Shown here: positions 46,396-55,042 of the stretch, in pieces | How the letters are laid out: every line of letters begins with the position of its first letter | Numbering within the stretch: the first letter of the stretch is position 1 | Assembly: GCF_006438965.1 (NCBI RefSeq) | Contig: NZ_RCZM01000005.1 | Location: forward strand, 186,001 to 250,000 | Reading direction: 5' to 3' | Length of the DNA: 64,000 nt | Origin: Pedococcus bigeumensis | GTDB lineage: Bacteria; Actinomycetota; Actinomycetes; Actinomycetales; Dermatophilaceae | The notes under the pieces: generated by a model | Told to the model about the DNA's origin: nothing | What the model saw: only the letters and a program-made list of their open reading frames with translations | Databases searched by the model: none | Position numbers and translations under genes: made by a program

Positions 46396-47165
46396 CCTGC
46401 CTGTCCGAGGTAGGCGGTGATGACGCGCTCGTCGTTGCGCACCTGGTCGTAGCTGCCCTCCGCGAGCACCTGACCGGACTGCAGCACGGTCACGGTGTCC
46501 GCCAGCGACCCCACGACGTGCATGTTGTGGTCGACGAAGACGACGGTGCGTCCCTCGGCGACCTGCTTCACGAGGGCGATGGTCCGGTCGACGTCCTCGA
46601 GGCCCATCCCGGCCGTCGGCTCGTCGAGGAGCAGGAGCTGGGGGTCGAGGGCCAGGGCGAGGGCGAGCTCGAGCGCGCGCTTCTGGCCGTAGGCCAGCGA
46701 GCCGGCCGCTGCCCCGGAGCGGTCGGCCAGGCCGACCTGGCCGAGCAGGTCCATGGCCCGGTCGCGGAACTGGCGCATCTGGGTGGACGACCGCCAGAAC
46801 CGGTAGCCGAGCCCGGTGGGCGACGCGAGGGCCAGCTCGACGTGGTCGACGGCGCTCATCTGGTCGAAGAGGCTGGTGATCTGGAACGACCGGGCGATCC
46901 CGAGGTGGGCGATCTGCTCGGGCTGGCGACCGGTGATGTCCTCGCCGCGGAACAGGATCTGGCCGGAGGTCGGCGCGAGGAAACCGGTGAGCAGGTTGAA
47001 CAGCGTGGTCTTGCCGGCGCCGTTGGGCCCGACGAGCGCGTGGACGGTGCCTTCGGCGACGCTGAGGCCGACGTCGGAGACGGCCCGGAAGCCGCGGAAC
47101 TCCTTGGTGAGCGCTCGGGTCTGGAGCAGGGCTCCTGATGCGTCCGGGCGGGCGTCGCTGGGCAA
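46392..47165 (-). CDS. livG: Branched-chain amino acid-type ABC transporter ATPase (LivG)
   Basis: A 257-residue ATPase with Walker A GPNGAGKTTLFNLLTG and Walker B LLLLDEPTAGM. The signature is LAYGQKRALELALAL, where Gly-Gly is replaced by Tyr-Gly as is common in LivG. The first gene of the liv unit. TTG 47165 is chosen because GGAGG lies six bases upstream; in-frame codons further up lack a ribosome site. The promoter lies between 47166 and about 47290. Confidence 0.9.
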   Translation of the reverse strand: MPSDARPDASGALLQTRALTKEFRGFRAVSDVGLSVAEGTVHALVGPNGAGKTTLFNLLTGFLAPTSGQILFRGEDITGRQPEQIAHLGIARSFQITSLFDQMSAVDHVELALASPTGLGYRFWRSSTQMRQFRDRAMDLLGQVGLADRSGAAAGSLAYGQKRALELALALALDPQLLLLDEPTAGMGLEDVDRTIALVKQVAEGRTVVFVDHNMHVVGSLADTVTVLQSGQVLAEGSYDQVRNDERVITAYLGQAG

Positions 47166-47366
47166 CCGGCACCTCCTCGTGCGGCTCGGTGCGACGGATG
47201 GGGCCGTCGCGTTCTGCAGAACCCTAGGACGGCGCAGGGGTGCCTGATATGGCCGGGTTCGCCACACAACCCTGACAGAACATGTCCTCAGCACACATCA
47301 GGGGGTTGTCACGGTTTGGCACGTTTTCGCGCGGTTGCCGCAGGTCAGCCGCCCCGCCTCCGCTGC

Positions 47367-47418
47367 TTCTGTTGGAAGGGGAACTTCCGGATATCCGGAA
47401 GTTCCCCTTCCAACAGAA
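47367..47418. repeat. 52-bp perfect palindrome (26-bp arms, no loop)
   Basis: The sequence is its own reverse complement from 47367 to 47418, centred on GGATATCC between 47392 and 47393, with flanking GGAAGGGGAACTTCC. It begins 25 bp beyond the serine-hydrolase stop and lies ~200 bp upstream of livG. It can act as the terminator of the topA-hydrolase transcript, but the missing loop is unusual. Confidence 0.85.
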
Positions 47419-47442
47419 CGGGCTTCGAGGGGGTGTGCCGCG

Positions 47443-48801
47443 TCAGTGCCAGCGGTCGGGGTGGATGTCGCCGGGGATGTCCGCGGCCGGGTCGTAGGGC
47501 GTCCGGCTGAACCGGAAGGAGCCGAGGTCGAGGTGGCTCGGCCGCCCGTCGGCGCCCAGGACGACGACGAGCGGTTCGCCCTCGTGGTAGCCGTCCAGCC
47601 CCACCCAGCCGGTCTCGGTGGGCCGGAACCGCGAGCCGCGGTTTGCGCCCGGCTCGCCGATGACGAGGTGTCCGTCCGACGCAAGGCGCAGGTCGTATGC
47701 CGTGGTCCCCCAGTACCAGTCGCCGACCAGGTCCAGCCCGCTCGCCTGTCCCGCGTCCGCGGACCACGGCGTGACGGGCAGGGGTTCGGCGGAGGCCAGC
47801 AGGTCCAGCAGGTCGTTGCCGAGCGCCATCCCCGAGGTGGCGTTCGCGAAGGCCACGCAGCCGTCACCGGTGACCCGGTTGACCCGCAGCCCAGCCAGGA
47901 AGCCGGGCATCGAACCGCCGTGACCGGCATACCGGACGCCGTCGAGGTTCCAGACCTGCCAGCCCAGCCCGTGCGCTCCCGTCCACGCCTGAGCGGGGTT
48001 GTCGTTGACGGCGATGGGCTGGCACATCTCGTCGAGGGTGTCGGCGCTGAGCAGGTCTGCCGTGTCGCCGGCCAGGAAGGTTGCCCACCGCGAGAGGTCC
48101 TCCACCGTGGACCACAGCTGCCCTGCCGGAGCCATCGCCCCGGCGTCGTGCTCGGGTTCGACGTGCAGCAGGTCGGCCAGCGGGTGGACGCCCCAACCAG
48201 GTGCGGAGCGTGCGACGGGACGGGTCGAGGTGCGCGACATCCCCAGCGGCTCAAGAAGACTCGTGCGGACAGCCTGATCCCACGGCACGCCACGGAACCG
48301 ACCCACGAGCTCGCCGAGGACGGCATACCCGATGTTGGAGTAGTGGAACCGCGCACCCGGACGGAACCGCAGCGCCGGTCGGCTGGCCAGCAGGTCCGAC
48401 CAGCTGCCGCCGGGAGTCCGCTCCCACCAGGGTCCCGACGTCTCGGCCTGCAGGCCCGAGGTGTGCGAGAGCAGCTGCGCGATGGTCACCGCACCGAAGT
48501 CGGTGTCCGCCGTCTCGTCGAGGTGGCTGCTGACCGCGTCGTTGAGCTCGAACCGACCCTCGTCGCGCAGCCGCATCACCTCGACACCGACGAAGGTCTT
48601 GGTGATCGAGCCGATGCGGTACTGCGTGTCCGTGGTGGCGGCCTCACCGTCGGAGCGACCCGACAGGGTGCCCACGGCGCCGGACCAGACCAGCTCGCCG
48701 CCCCGGACCAGGCCGGCCGCGACGGACGGCAGGCGGTGGTCGGACTGCTCGCGGGCGAGCCGGTGGTCCAGCTGGCGGGCGGTGGTCGGCTCGATCGGCA
48801 T
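47443..48801 (-). CDS. Serine hydrolase of the beta-lactamase/class C family
   Basis: A 452-residue enzyme. The catalytic SxxK is in GSITKTFVG near residue 66, the YxN-type motif in YSNIGYAV near 152, and the HGG triad replacement in AGHGGSMPGF near 290. The C-terminal ~130 residues form an extra beta-rich domain. No signal peptide is seen, so it may act inside the cell or leave by another route. The family includes esterases and D-aminopeptidases. ATG 48801 lies six bases after the topA stop, so it is co-transcribed with topA. Three octamers (47695, 47925, 48321) fall in this gene. Confidence 0.88.
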   Translation of the reverse strand: MPIEPTTARQLDHRLAREQSDHRLPSVAAGLVRGGELVWSGAVGTLSGRSDGEAATTDTQYRIGSITKTFVGVEVMRLRDEGRFELNDAVSSHLDETADTDFGAVTIAQLLSHTSGLQAETSGPWWERTPGGSWSDLLASRPALRFRPGARFHYSNIGYAVLGELVGRFRGVPWDQAVRTSLLEPLGMSRTSTRPVARSAPGWGVHPLADLLHVEPEHDAGAMAPAGQLWSTVEDLSRWATFLAGDTADLLSADTLDEMCQPIAVNDNPAQAWTGAHGLGWQVWNLDGVRYAGHGGSMPGFLAGLRVNRVTGDGCVAFANATSGMALGNDLLDLLASAEPLPVTPWSADAGQASGLDLVGDWYWGTTAYDLRLASDGHLVIGEPGANRGSRFRPTETGWVGLDGYHEGEPLVVVLGADGRPSHLDLGSFRFSRTPYDPAADIPGDIHPDRWH

Positions 48802-48807
48802 GGGTAC

Positions 48808-51606
48808 CTACGCCTTCTTGGCCACTGACTTCTTGGCAGCGGTCTTCTTGGTCGCCGCCTTCTTGGTGGCGGTTTTCTTGGTCGTCTTCTTGGCAGCCCG
48901 CTTGCGGGTGGTGGGACCCTTGGCGCGCTTCTCGGCGAGCAGCTCGGCACCCCGCTCAGGGGTGATCGACTCGGGCTCGTCGCCCTTGCGCAGCGTCGAG
49001 TTGGTCTCGCCGTCGGTGACATAGGGACCGAAGCGGCCGTCCTTGACCACCATCGGCTTGCCGGACACCGGGTCGTTGCCGAGCTCCTTGAGCGGGGCGC
49101 TCGACGCGCGGCCGCGCTGCTTGGGCTGGGCGTAGATCGCCAGGGCCTCCTCGAGGGTGATGTCGAAGAGCTGCTGCTCGGTGGTCAGCGAGCGGGAATC
49201 GGTGTCCTTCTTGAGGTAGGGGCCGTAGCGACCATTCTGCGCCGTGATCTCGACCTCGGTGCCGTCCTCCTCCTTGGAGACGCCGACGACCCGGGGCAGG
49301 CTGAGCAGCTTGAGGGCCGTGTCGAGGTCCAGGGTCGCGAGGTCCATGTCCTTGAACAGGCTGGCCGTGCGCGGCTTCACCTTGGCCTTGCCCTTCAGCG
49401 CCGCCGTCTCCTCGTCGAGGACCTCAGTGACGTAGGGGCCGTAGCGACCGGCCTTGGCGACGATGTCGCGGCCATTGACGGGGTCCTGGCCGAGCACCTT
49501 GCCGTCGTCGGCCGACTGGTCGAGCAGCGCACGCGCCCGGGCCGGGGTCATCTCGTCGGGTGCGATGTCGTCGTTGATGGTGGCGCGCCGCGGGGTGACG
49601 GCAGCATCGTCGGTCATCTCGCCGGTGGACAGGTCGACACCGCGCGGGACGGTCTCCTCGACGTACGGGCCGTAGCGCCCGACCCGGACGACGATGCCCT
49701 CGCCGATCTCGATGGTGGAGATGGCGCGGGCGTCGATCTCGCCGAGGTCCTCGACCAGGTGCTTGAGGCCCTGGCCGGAGCCGCCGACGAGTCCGCCGCC
49801 GGTTCCGCCAACGGCAGGGACACCCAGGCCGTCCCCACCGAAGTAGAACCGGTGCAGCCAGCGGGCCCGCTGCTCGTCCCCCCCGGCGATGCGGTCGAGG
49901 TCCTCCTCCATCGAGGCGGTGAAGTCGTAGTCCACCAGCTCGGCGAAGTGCTCCTCGAGCAACCGGGTCACCGCGAAGGCGAGCCAGGTCGGGATGAGGG
50001 CGTTGCCGCGCGTGTTGACGTAGCCGCGGTCCTGGATGGTGCCCACCGTCGAGGCGTAGGTCGACGGGCGGCCGATCCCCTTCTCCTCCATGGCCTTGAC
50101 GAGGGTGGCCTCGGTGTAGCGCGGGGGCGGAGACGTCTCGTGGCCGTCGGCCTCGGCGCGCAGCGTGGTGATCCCGACGCCCTCGCTGAGCCGCGGCAGG
50201 CGTCGCTCCTCGTCGGCCTCCTGGGCCTTGCTGATCTGCTCCTCGTCCCGGCCCTCTTCGTAGGCCGCGAGGAAGCCGCGGAAGGTGATGACGGTGCCCG
50301 AGGCGCTGAACTCCACGACCCGGCCGTCCTCGAGCGTGCCACCGAGCTTGACCGTCGCGGTCGACCCGCGGGCGTCGGCCATCTGGGAGGCGACGGTGCG
50401 CTTCCAGATCAGCTCGTAGAGGGCGAACTCGTCGCCGCGGAGCTCGCCGGCGACCTGGGCGGGAGTGCGGAACCGGTCACCCGCGGGACGGATGGCCTCG
50501 TGCGCCTCCTGCGCGTTCTTGACCTTCTTCTCGTAGCGGCGAGGTGCGTCGGGGACGTACTCGGCGCCATACAGGTCCCGTGCCTGTTGGCGTGCCGCGG
50601 TGAGGGCGGCCTCCGACAGCGTGGTGCTGTCGGTGCGCATGTAGGTGATGTAGCCGTTCTCGTAGAGCCGCTGGGCGACGCGCATGGCGTTCTTGGACGA
50701 CAGCCGCAGCTTGCGCGAGGCCTCCTGCTGGAGGGTGCTCGTCGTGAACGGGGCGGACGGCCGCCGGGTGTAGGGCTTCTCCTGGACGCTGGTGACCTTG
50801 ACCTGGGCCGAGATCACCTGTGCGGCAATGGAGTTCGCGATCTCCTCGTCGAGGTGGACGACACCCTTGGCCTTGAGCGTCCCGTCGTCGGCGAAGTCGC
50901 GGCCGGTGGCCACCCGTGCACCGTCGACCGCACTGAGCCGGGCACCGAACTGGTTGGCCGCACCGTCCGGGGTGAAGTCGCCCTCCACGTCCCAGTAGGA
51001 CGCGCGGACGAAGGCCATCCGGTCGCGCTCTCGCTCGACCACCATGCGGGTCGCGACGGACTGCACCCGACCAGCGGACAGGCCGGCCTTGACCTTGCGC
51101 CACAGGACCGGGCTGACCTCGTAACCGTAGAGGCGGTCGAGGATGCGTCGGGTCTCCTGGGCGTCCACCATCGCGACGTCGAGGTCGCGGGTGGTGTTGG
51201 CGGCCCGCTGGATGGCTTCCTTGGTGATCTCGTGGAAGACCATCCGCTTGACCGGGACCTTGGGCTGGAGGACCTCGAGGAGGTGCCAGGCGATGGCCTC
51301 GCCCTCGCGGTCCTCATCAGTGGCGAGGTAGAGCTCGTCGGCACCCTTGAGCAGCCGCTTGAGCTCGGAGACCTTCTTCTTCTTGTCGGAGTCGACGACG
51401 TAGTAGGCCTCGAAGCCGTTGTCGACGTCCACGCCGAAGCGGCCGAACGGGCCCTTCTTCATATCGGCGGGCATCTCGGACGGGGTGGGGATGTCGCGGA
51501 TGTGACCGACCGACGCCTCCACGTCCCAGTCCTTGCCCAGGTAGCCGCCGATCGTCTTCGCCTTGGCCGGCGACTCGACGATGACGAGCTTGCGCCCTGT
51601 GCTCAT
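48808..51606 (-). CDS. topA: DNA topoisomerase I
   Basis: This 932-residue type IA topoisomerase has an N-terminal Toprim domain (VIVESPAKAKTIGGYLGKD, ATDEDREGEAIAWHL), the catalytic Tyr in YENGYITYMRTDST near residue 318, and four C-terminal repeats each carrying GRYGPY or GRFGPY in place of zinc fingers. The tail of about 35 residues is almost only Lys, Ala and Thr, as in other actinobacterial TopA, and promotes processivity and DNA binding. It relaxes negative supercoils. It starts at ATG 51606. A 7-bp hairpin (51633-51653) and an 8-bp inverted repeat (51665-51701) lie in its leader. Confidence 0.97.
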   Translation of the reverse strand: MSTGRKLVIVESPAKAKTIGGYLGKDWDVEASVGHIRDIPTPSEMPADMKKGPFGRFGVDVDNGFEAYYVVDSDKKKKVSELKRLLKGADELYLATDEDREGEAIAWHLLEVLQPKVPVKRMVFHEITKEAIQRAANTTRDLDVAMVDAQETRRILDRLYGYEVSPVLWRKVKAGLSAGRVQSVATRMVVERERDRMAFVRASYWDVEGDFTPDGAANQFGARLSAVDGARVATGRDFADDGTLKAKGVVHLDEEIANSIAAQVISAQVKVTSVQEKPYTRRPSAPFTTSTLQQEASRKLRLSSKNAMRVAQRLYENGYITYMRTDSTTLSEAALTAARQQARDLYGAEYVPDAPRRYEKKVKNAQEAHEAIRPAGDRFRTPAQVAGELRGDEFALYELIWKRTVASQMADARGSTATVKLGGTLEDGRVVEFSASGTVITFRGFLAAYEEGRDEEQISKAQEADEERRLPRLSEGVGITTLRAEADGHETSPPPRYTEATLVKAMEEKGIGRPSTYASTVGTIQDRGYVNTRGNALIPTWLAFAVTRLLEEHFAELVDYDFTASMEEDLDRIAGGDEQRARWLHRFYFGGDGLGVPAVGGTGGGLVGGSGQGLKHLVEDLGEIDARAISTIEIGEGIVVRVGRYGPYVEETVPRGVDLSTGEMTDDAAVTPRRATINDDIAPDEMTPARARALLDQSADDGKVLGQDPVNGRDIVAKAGRYGPYVTEVLDEETAALKGKAKVKPRTASLFKDMDLATLDLDTALKLLSLPRVVGVSKEEDGTEVEITAQNGRYGPYLKKDTDSRSLTTEQQLFDITLEEALAIYAQPKQRGRASSAPLKELGNDPVSGKPMVVKDGRFGPYVTDGETNSTLRKGDEPESITPERGAELLAEKRAKGPTTRKRAAKKTTKKTATKKAATKKTAAKKSVAKKA

Positions 51607-51734
51607 GGTTCAACCTCTGTTCTGACCCCATGTGCAGCGGATTCGTCGCTGCATGGACACGGCATCGCGGATGACGGTATCCGAGAGGGTCAAATCCGCG
51701 ACGCAGCGTCTCGGTTCCCGGTTCGGTCGTTTAG

Positions 51735-51764
51735 TTGAAGGTTCAAGCATAAGGGTCTATGCTT
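51735..51764. promoter_or_regulatory. Two adjoining palindromes upstream of the LigB-type gene; candidate MarR/HxlR operator
   Basis: TTGAA-GG-TTCAA (51735-51746) is followed by AAGCATA-N6-TATGCTT (51745-51764), ending six bases before the ATG. The A/T-rich double palindrome overlaps the probable promoter, so a dimeric repressor is likely. No MarR-type gene is in the window. Confidence 0.5.
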
Positions 51765-51769
51765 CCTGC

Positions 51770-52573
51770 ATGAGCGAGACCGCGACCACCGACCGCCAGC
51801 CCGTGCTGTACCTCAGCCACGGCGCGCCTCCGCTGGCCGACGACCCGGTGTGGACCGACCAGCTCTCGACGTGGTCGAGCGGGTTCGACAAGCCGACCAA
51901 CATCCTGATGGTGTCGGCGCACTGGGAGGAGGCGCCGCTGTCCCTCTCCGCCACCTCCGGCGACGTCCCCCTCGTCTACGACTTCTACGGCTTCCCGCGC
52001 CACTACTACGAGGTCACGTATGCCGCCCCGGGTGCACCCGAGCTCGCCGCGGACGTCGCGAAGCTGATGCATTCCTCCGACACCCCGGTCCACCAGGACC
52101 AGACCCGCGGCCTCGACCACGGCGCCTACGTGCCGCTCGTCGAGATGTATCCCGACGCCGACATCCCGGTCCTGCAGATGTCGATGCCGACCCTCGACCC
52201 GCGTGCACTGTTCGACCTCGGGCGCAAGCTCGCCCCGCTGCGCGACCAGGGCACCCTCATCGTCGGGTCCGGCTTCACCACCCACAACCTGCGCTGGTTC
52301 AACCCGGCCGGCGGCCCCGACGGCACCCCGCCCGCCGCCTCCGCCGAGTTCGACAACTGGGCCGCCGAGGCCCTCGAGCGCCAGGACGTCGACGCCATCC
52401 TCGACTTCATGCACAAGGCCCCGGCAGCCCGTGAGGCGCACCCGCGCACCGAGCACTGGGCGCCGCTGTACGTGAGTCTCGGCGCGGCATACGAGTCCGG
52501 CAGCCTGGACAACGAGAGCGTCATCGAGGGCTTCTGGTTCGGCCTGAGCAAGCGGTCCTGGCAGTTCGCCTGA
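51770..52573 (+). CDS. LigB-type extradiol dioxygenase (4,5-DOPA dioxygenase family)
   Basis: A 267-residue class III extradiol ring-cleavage enzyme. Metal-binding histidines appear in LYLSHGAPPL near residue 18 and VSAHWEEAPL near 50. GLDHGAYVPLVEMYPDADIPVLQMS near 115 and GSGFTTHNLRWFNP near 170 also match the family. Members open catechol-type rings with Fe(II) or Zn(II). ATG 51770 is chosen because the upstream operator and promoter lie directly before it. It is divergent from topA. Two octamers (52018, 52485) encode Thr-Tyr-Ala and Ala-Ala-Tyr. Confidence 0.9.
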   Translation: MSETATTDRQPVLYLSHGAPPLADDPVWTDQLSTWSSGFDKPTNILMVSAHWEEAPLSLSATSGDVPLVYDFYGFPRHYYEVTYAAPGAPELAADVAKLMHSSDTPVHQDQTRGLDHGAYVPLVEMYPDADIPVLQMSMPTLDPRALFDLGRKLAPLRDQGTLIVGSGFTTHNLRWFNPAGGPDGTPPAASAEFDNWAAEALERQDVDAILDFMHKAPAAREAHPRTEHWAPLYVSLGAAYESGSLDNESVIEGFWFGLSKRSWQFA

Positions 52574-52584
52574 CCCGGCCCTCA

Positions 52585-52643
52585 CCGAGATCCCAGCTCT
52601 CGGGCTTCCTGCCCGCACAGTAGCCCGAGAGCTGGGATCTCGG
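52585..52643. terminator. Bidirectional terminator with 22-bp perfect arms
   Basis: Arms 52585-52606 and 52622-52643 (containing GAGATCCCAGCTCTCGGGCT and its inverse) with a 15-base loop. It lies between the convergent ends of the dioxygenase gene and the MDR oxidoreductase gene. Confidence 0.85.
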
Positions 52644-52655
52644 GGGCCGGACCGG

Positions 52656-53726
52656 TCAGGGAATGACCACCGACTTGCCCTTGGCGTGGAACTCGCCCTG
52701 CACCCGCAGGGCTTCGGGAGCGTCGGCGAGCGCCCACCGCCGGTCCATCACCGGGCTCAGCCGGCCCGTCGCCACCAGGTCGACCAAGTATTCGAGGTCG
52801 GCCCGGCTGCGCGAGGCGACCTTGAACGCCGGAGCGCGCTGGCTGCCGAACGCGAAGTAGACCGGCACCCGGAGCAACCGCGGCAGCGGGTGCAGCCACT
52901 TCGACTTGGGCGAGGTGACCATCACGTAGCTGCCCCCGGAAGCGAGCAGGCGACGGCTTTCTCGCAGGGTGAGGCTGCCGGCGTTGTCGAAGAACACGTC
53001 GAAGGTCTCCCCCAGCGCCCTGAGGTCTTCTCGCGTGTAGTCGACGACCCGGTCAGCGCCGGCTCGGCGGGCTGCCTCGACGTTGCCCGTGCTGCACACG
53101 GCCGTCACGTGGGACGCCCCGAGCGCCTTCGCGAGCTGGACCGCGAAGCTGCCGACGCCACCCGACGCGCCGTTCACCAGCACCCGCTGACCGGCTTTCA
53201 GCTGGCCCCAGTCGCGCAGGCCTTGCAGGGCCGTCTCGGCGGCGACGCCGATGGTTGCAGCCGTCTCGACCTCCACGCCGTCGGGCACCGGCACCAGCCA
53301 GTCGGCCGGTGCCACGACGAACTCGGCGAACGCTCCACCCGACACCTCACCGAAGACCCGGTCACCCGGCTGGAACCGGGTAACGGCCGCCCCTACCGCC
53401 TCGACGACGCCGGCGACGTCGGCACCGGGCACCTGACGCTTCGGGCGACGCAGCCCCAGGGTCGGCCGGGCGAACATCGGCAGCCCCGTCACGTAGTGCC
53501 AGTCGAGGGCGTTGACCGAGGCCGCGCCGACGCGCACGAGCACGTCGTCGGGGCCGACGTCCGGCACCGCAACGGTCCGCACCGTGACTACCTCCTCCGG
53601 CGGCCCGTAGCGCTCGTGAACTGCCGCGCGCATCGTCGTGGGCGCCGGCCCGGCGTGCCGCGGGGCGGGCTCGGCGGCCACCCTCGGCGACGCTGCGGAG
53701 GGGCTGGTGTGGGCGAGGTCGGTCAT
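52656..53726 (-). CDS. NAD(P)-dependent MDR-family alcohol dehydrogenase/quinone reductase
   Basis: A 356-residue medium-chain dehydrogenase/reductase. The N-terminal GroES-like fold reads AAVHERYGPPEEVVTVRTV and PGADVAGVVEAVG. The Rossmann part has the NADPH loop GQRVLVNGASGGVGSFAVQLAKALG. The structural-zinc cysteine cluster is absent, which points to quinone-oxidoreductase-like members. It starts at ATG 53726. The divergent TetR gene and three operator-like sites lie directly upstream, so it is probably inducible by an electrophile or drug. Confidence 0.9.
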   Translation of the reverse strand: MTDLAHTSPSAASPRVAAEPAPRHAGPAPTTMRAAVHERYGPPEEVVTVRTVAVPDVGPDDVLVRVGAASVNALDWHYVTGLPMFARPTLGLRRPKRQVPGADVAGVVEAVGAAVTRFQPGDRVFGEVSGGAFAEFVVAPADWLVPVPDGVEVETAATIGVAAETALQGLRDWGQLKAGQRVLVNGASGGVGSFAVQLAKALGASHVTAVCSTGNVEAARRAGADRVVDYTREDLRALGETFDVFFDNAGSLTLRESRRLLASGGSYVMVTSPKSKWLHPLPRLLRVPVYFAFGSQRAPAFKVASRSRADLEYLVDLVATGRLSPVMDRRWALADAPEALRVQGEFHAKGKSVVIP

Positions 53727-53752
53727 GGTGGCTCCTGTGCTCGAGATGAAAC

Positions 53753-53794
53753 TTACGGTGTAAATATACGGCGTAAGTTAGCCCTACGCCGTAA
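53753..53794. promoter_or_regulatory. Three TTACGGNGTAA-like palindromes in the divergent promoter; candidate TetR operators
   Basis: TTACGGTGTAA (53753-53763), ATACGGCGTAA (53766-53776) and CTACGCCGTAA (53784-53794) are related 11-bp palindromes, spaced 13 and 18 bp apart. The A/T-rich TATATT between the first two is a likely -10 of the oxidoreductase gene. All three lie in the 125-bp gap between it and the TetR gene. Confidence 0.65.
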
Positions 53795-53851
53795 GTCTGT
53801 CAACGGCCGAGAGCTAGCATCGTGACGACCAGCACCCGATCCGGAGGACCC

Positions 53852-54571
53852 GTGACCGACACCGTCGAGCGCGACACGACTCGCGACGCCCCGCGCCGTC
53901 CGCTCAGCCGCGAGCGCGTGATGCGGGCCGCCGTGGACGTGGCGGATGCCGAGGGGATCGCGGCGGTCTCGATGCGAAGGATCGGCCAGGAGCTCGGCGT
54001 GGAGGCCATGTCGCTCTACAACCACGTCGCCGGCAAGGAGGCCCTGCTGGACGCCATGGTGGAGCAGGTCGCCACCGAGCTCGTCGCCGCAGTGGCGTCG
54101 CTCGACTCCCCAGATCCCGCCACCGACTGGCGCGGGGCCCTGCGGGCACGCGCCCTGGCCGCCCGGGAGGTGTTGCTCCGCCACAGGTGGGCCCCCGGCG
54201 TGCTGGAGACGCGCACCACGATGAACCTCGACATCGTGCGCTACTACGACGGCGTGGTGGGCATCCTGCGCGCCGGTGGGTTCAGCCACGACCTGGCGCA
54301 CCACTCGCTGCACGCCCTCGGCAGCCGCGTGATCGGCTTCTCGCAGGAGCTCTTCGACCCCGGTGACGCCGCCTCGGGCGATGCCTCGGAAGAGATGCTG
54401 GCGGCGATGGCCACCCAGATCCCACACCTCGTGGAGATGCTCGCCGAGGTGGCGCACGACGACCCCGGCTCGACCTTGGGGTGGTGCGACGACCAGACCG
54501 AGTTCGAGTTCGGGATCGACGTCGTGCTCGACGGGCTGGAGCGCCGTCGGGCTTCTACCGTGGTCCCATGA
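53852..54571 (+). CDS. TetR-family repressor, divergent from the MDR oxidoreductase
   Basis: This 239-residue regulator has the HTH RERVMRAAVDVADAEGIAAVSMRRIGQELGVEAMSLYNHVAGKEALLDAMVE and a TetR_C-type core (GALRARALAAREVLLRHRWAPGVLETRTTMN) as in tetracycline- or drug-responsive members. GTG 53852 is preferred because GGAGG lies four bases upstream; GTG 53822 is an alternative. It overlaps the next gene by ATGA, so the VOC protein is co-translated. It probably controls the divergent oxidoreductase through the three palindromes. Confidence 0.88.
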   Translation: MTDTVERDTTRDAPRRPLSRERVMRAAVDVADAEGIAAVSMRRIGQELGVEAMSLYNHVAGKEALLDAMVEQVATELVAAVASLDSPDPATDWRGALRARALAAREVLLRHRWAPGVLETRTTMNLDIVRYYDGVVGILRAGGFSHDLAHHSLHALGSRVIGFSQELFDPGDAASGDASEEMLAAMATQIPHLVEMLAEVAHDDPGSTLGWCDDQTEFEFGIDVVLDGLERRRASTVVP

Positions 54572-54981
54572 TCACCGCACTGCACACCCTGGTCTACGCC
54601 CAGGACCCCGCCGCGGCCCGCGACTTCTTCCGCGACGTCTTGCGCTTCCCCGCCACCGACACCGGCGGCGGCTGGCTCATCTTCCGCACCGGGCCGAGCG
54701 AGCTCGGTGTGCACCCCTCGTCGTGGGACCACGGTGGCGAGGGCGGCACGCAGGTCGGCGGCACCGACCAGCGGTTCGACCTGTCCCTGCTGTGCGACGA
54801 CCTCGCCACGACCATGGCCGAGCTCGAGGAGCGCGGCGCCGAGTTCGAGGGCGGCGTGACCGAGCAGTCGTGGGGCACGACGGTGCAGCTCGTCGTCCCC
54901 GGCGCGGGGACCATGACGCTCTACCAGCCGCGCTACGAGCCGCCGGCCCTGGGCCGGTCAGAGCTCGAGGCCATGTGGTGA
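54568..54981 (+). CDS. VOC (glyoxalase) family protein
   Basis: A 137-residue VOC domain: ITALHTLVYAQDPAAARDFFRDVLRFPATDTGGGWLIFRTG, then ELGVHPS and GTMTLYQPRYEPP. The strand order and length fit. ATG 54568 overlaps the TetR stop, which suggests a common stress or detoxification function with the TetR-controlled oxidoreductase. The substrate is unknown. Confidence 0.78.
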   Translation: MITALHTLVYAQDPAAARDFFRDVLRFPATDTGGGWLIFRTGPSELGVHPSSWDHGGEGGTQVGGTDQRFDLSLLCDDLATTMAELEERGAEFEGGVTEQSWGTTVQLVVPGAGTMTLYQPRYEPPALGRSELEAMW

Positions 54982-55042
54982 CCCAGGCTCACCGGGTGAC
55001 ACCGGGTCCTTGGGCGAGGGTCGGTTCTCGGGTGACGCTGGC

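Noticed and set aside
48808-48920. Lys/Ala repeat DNA at the end of topA taken as a mobile repeat
   Set aside because: It encodes the normal basic tail of actinobacterial topoisomerase I.
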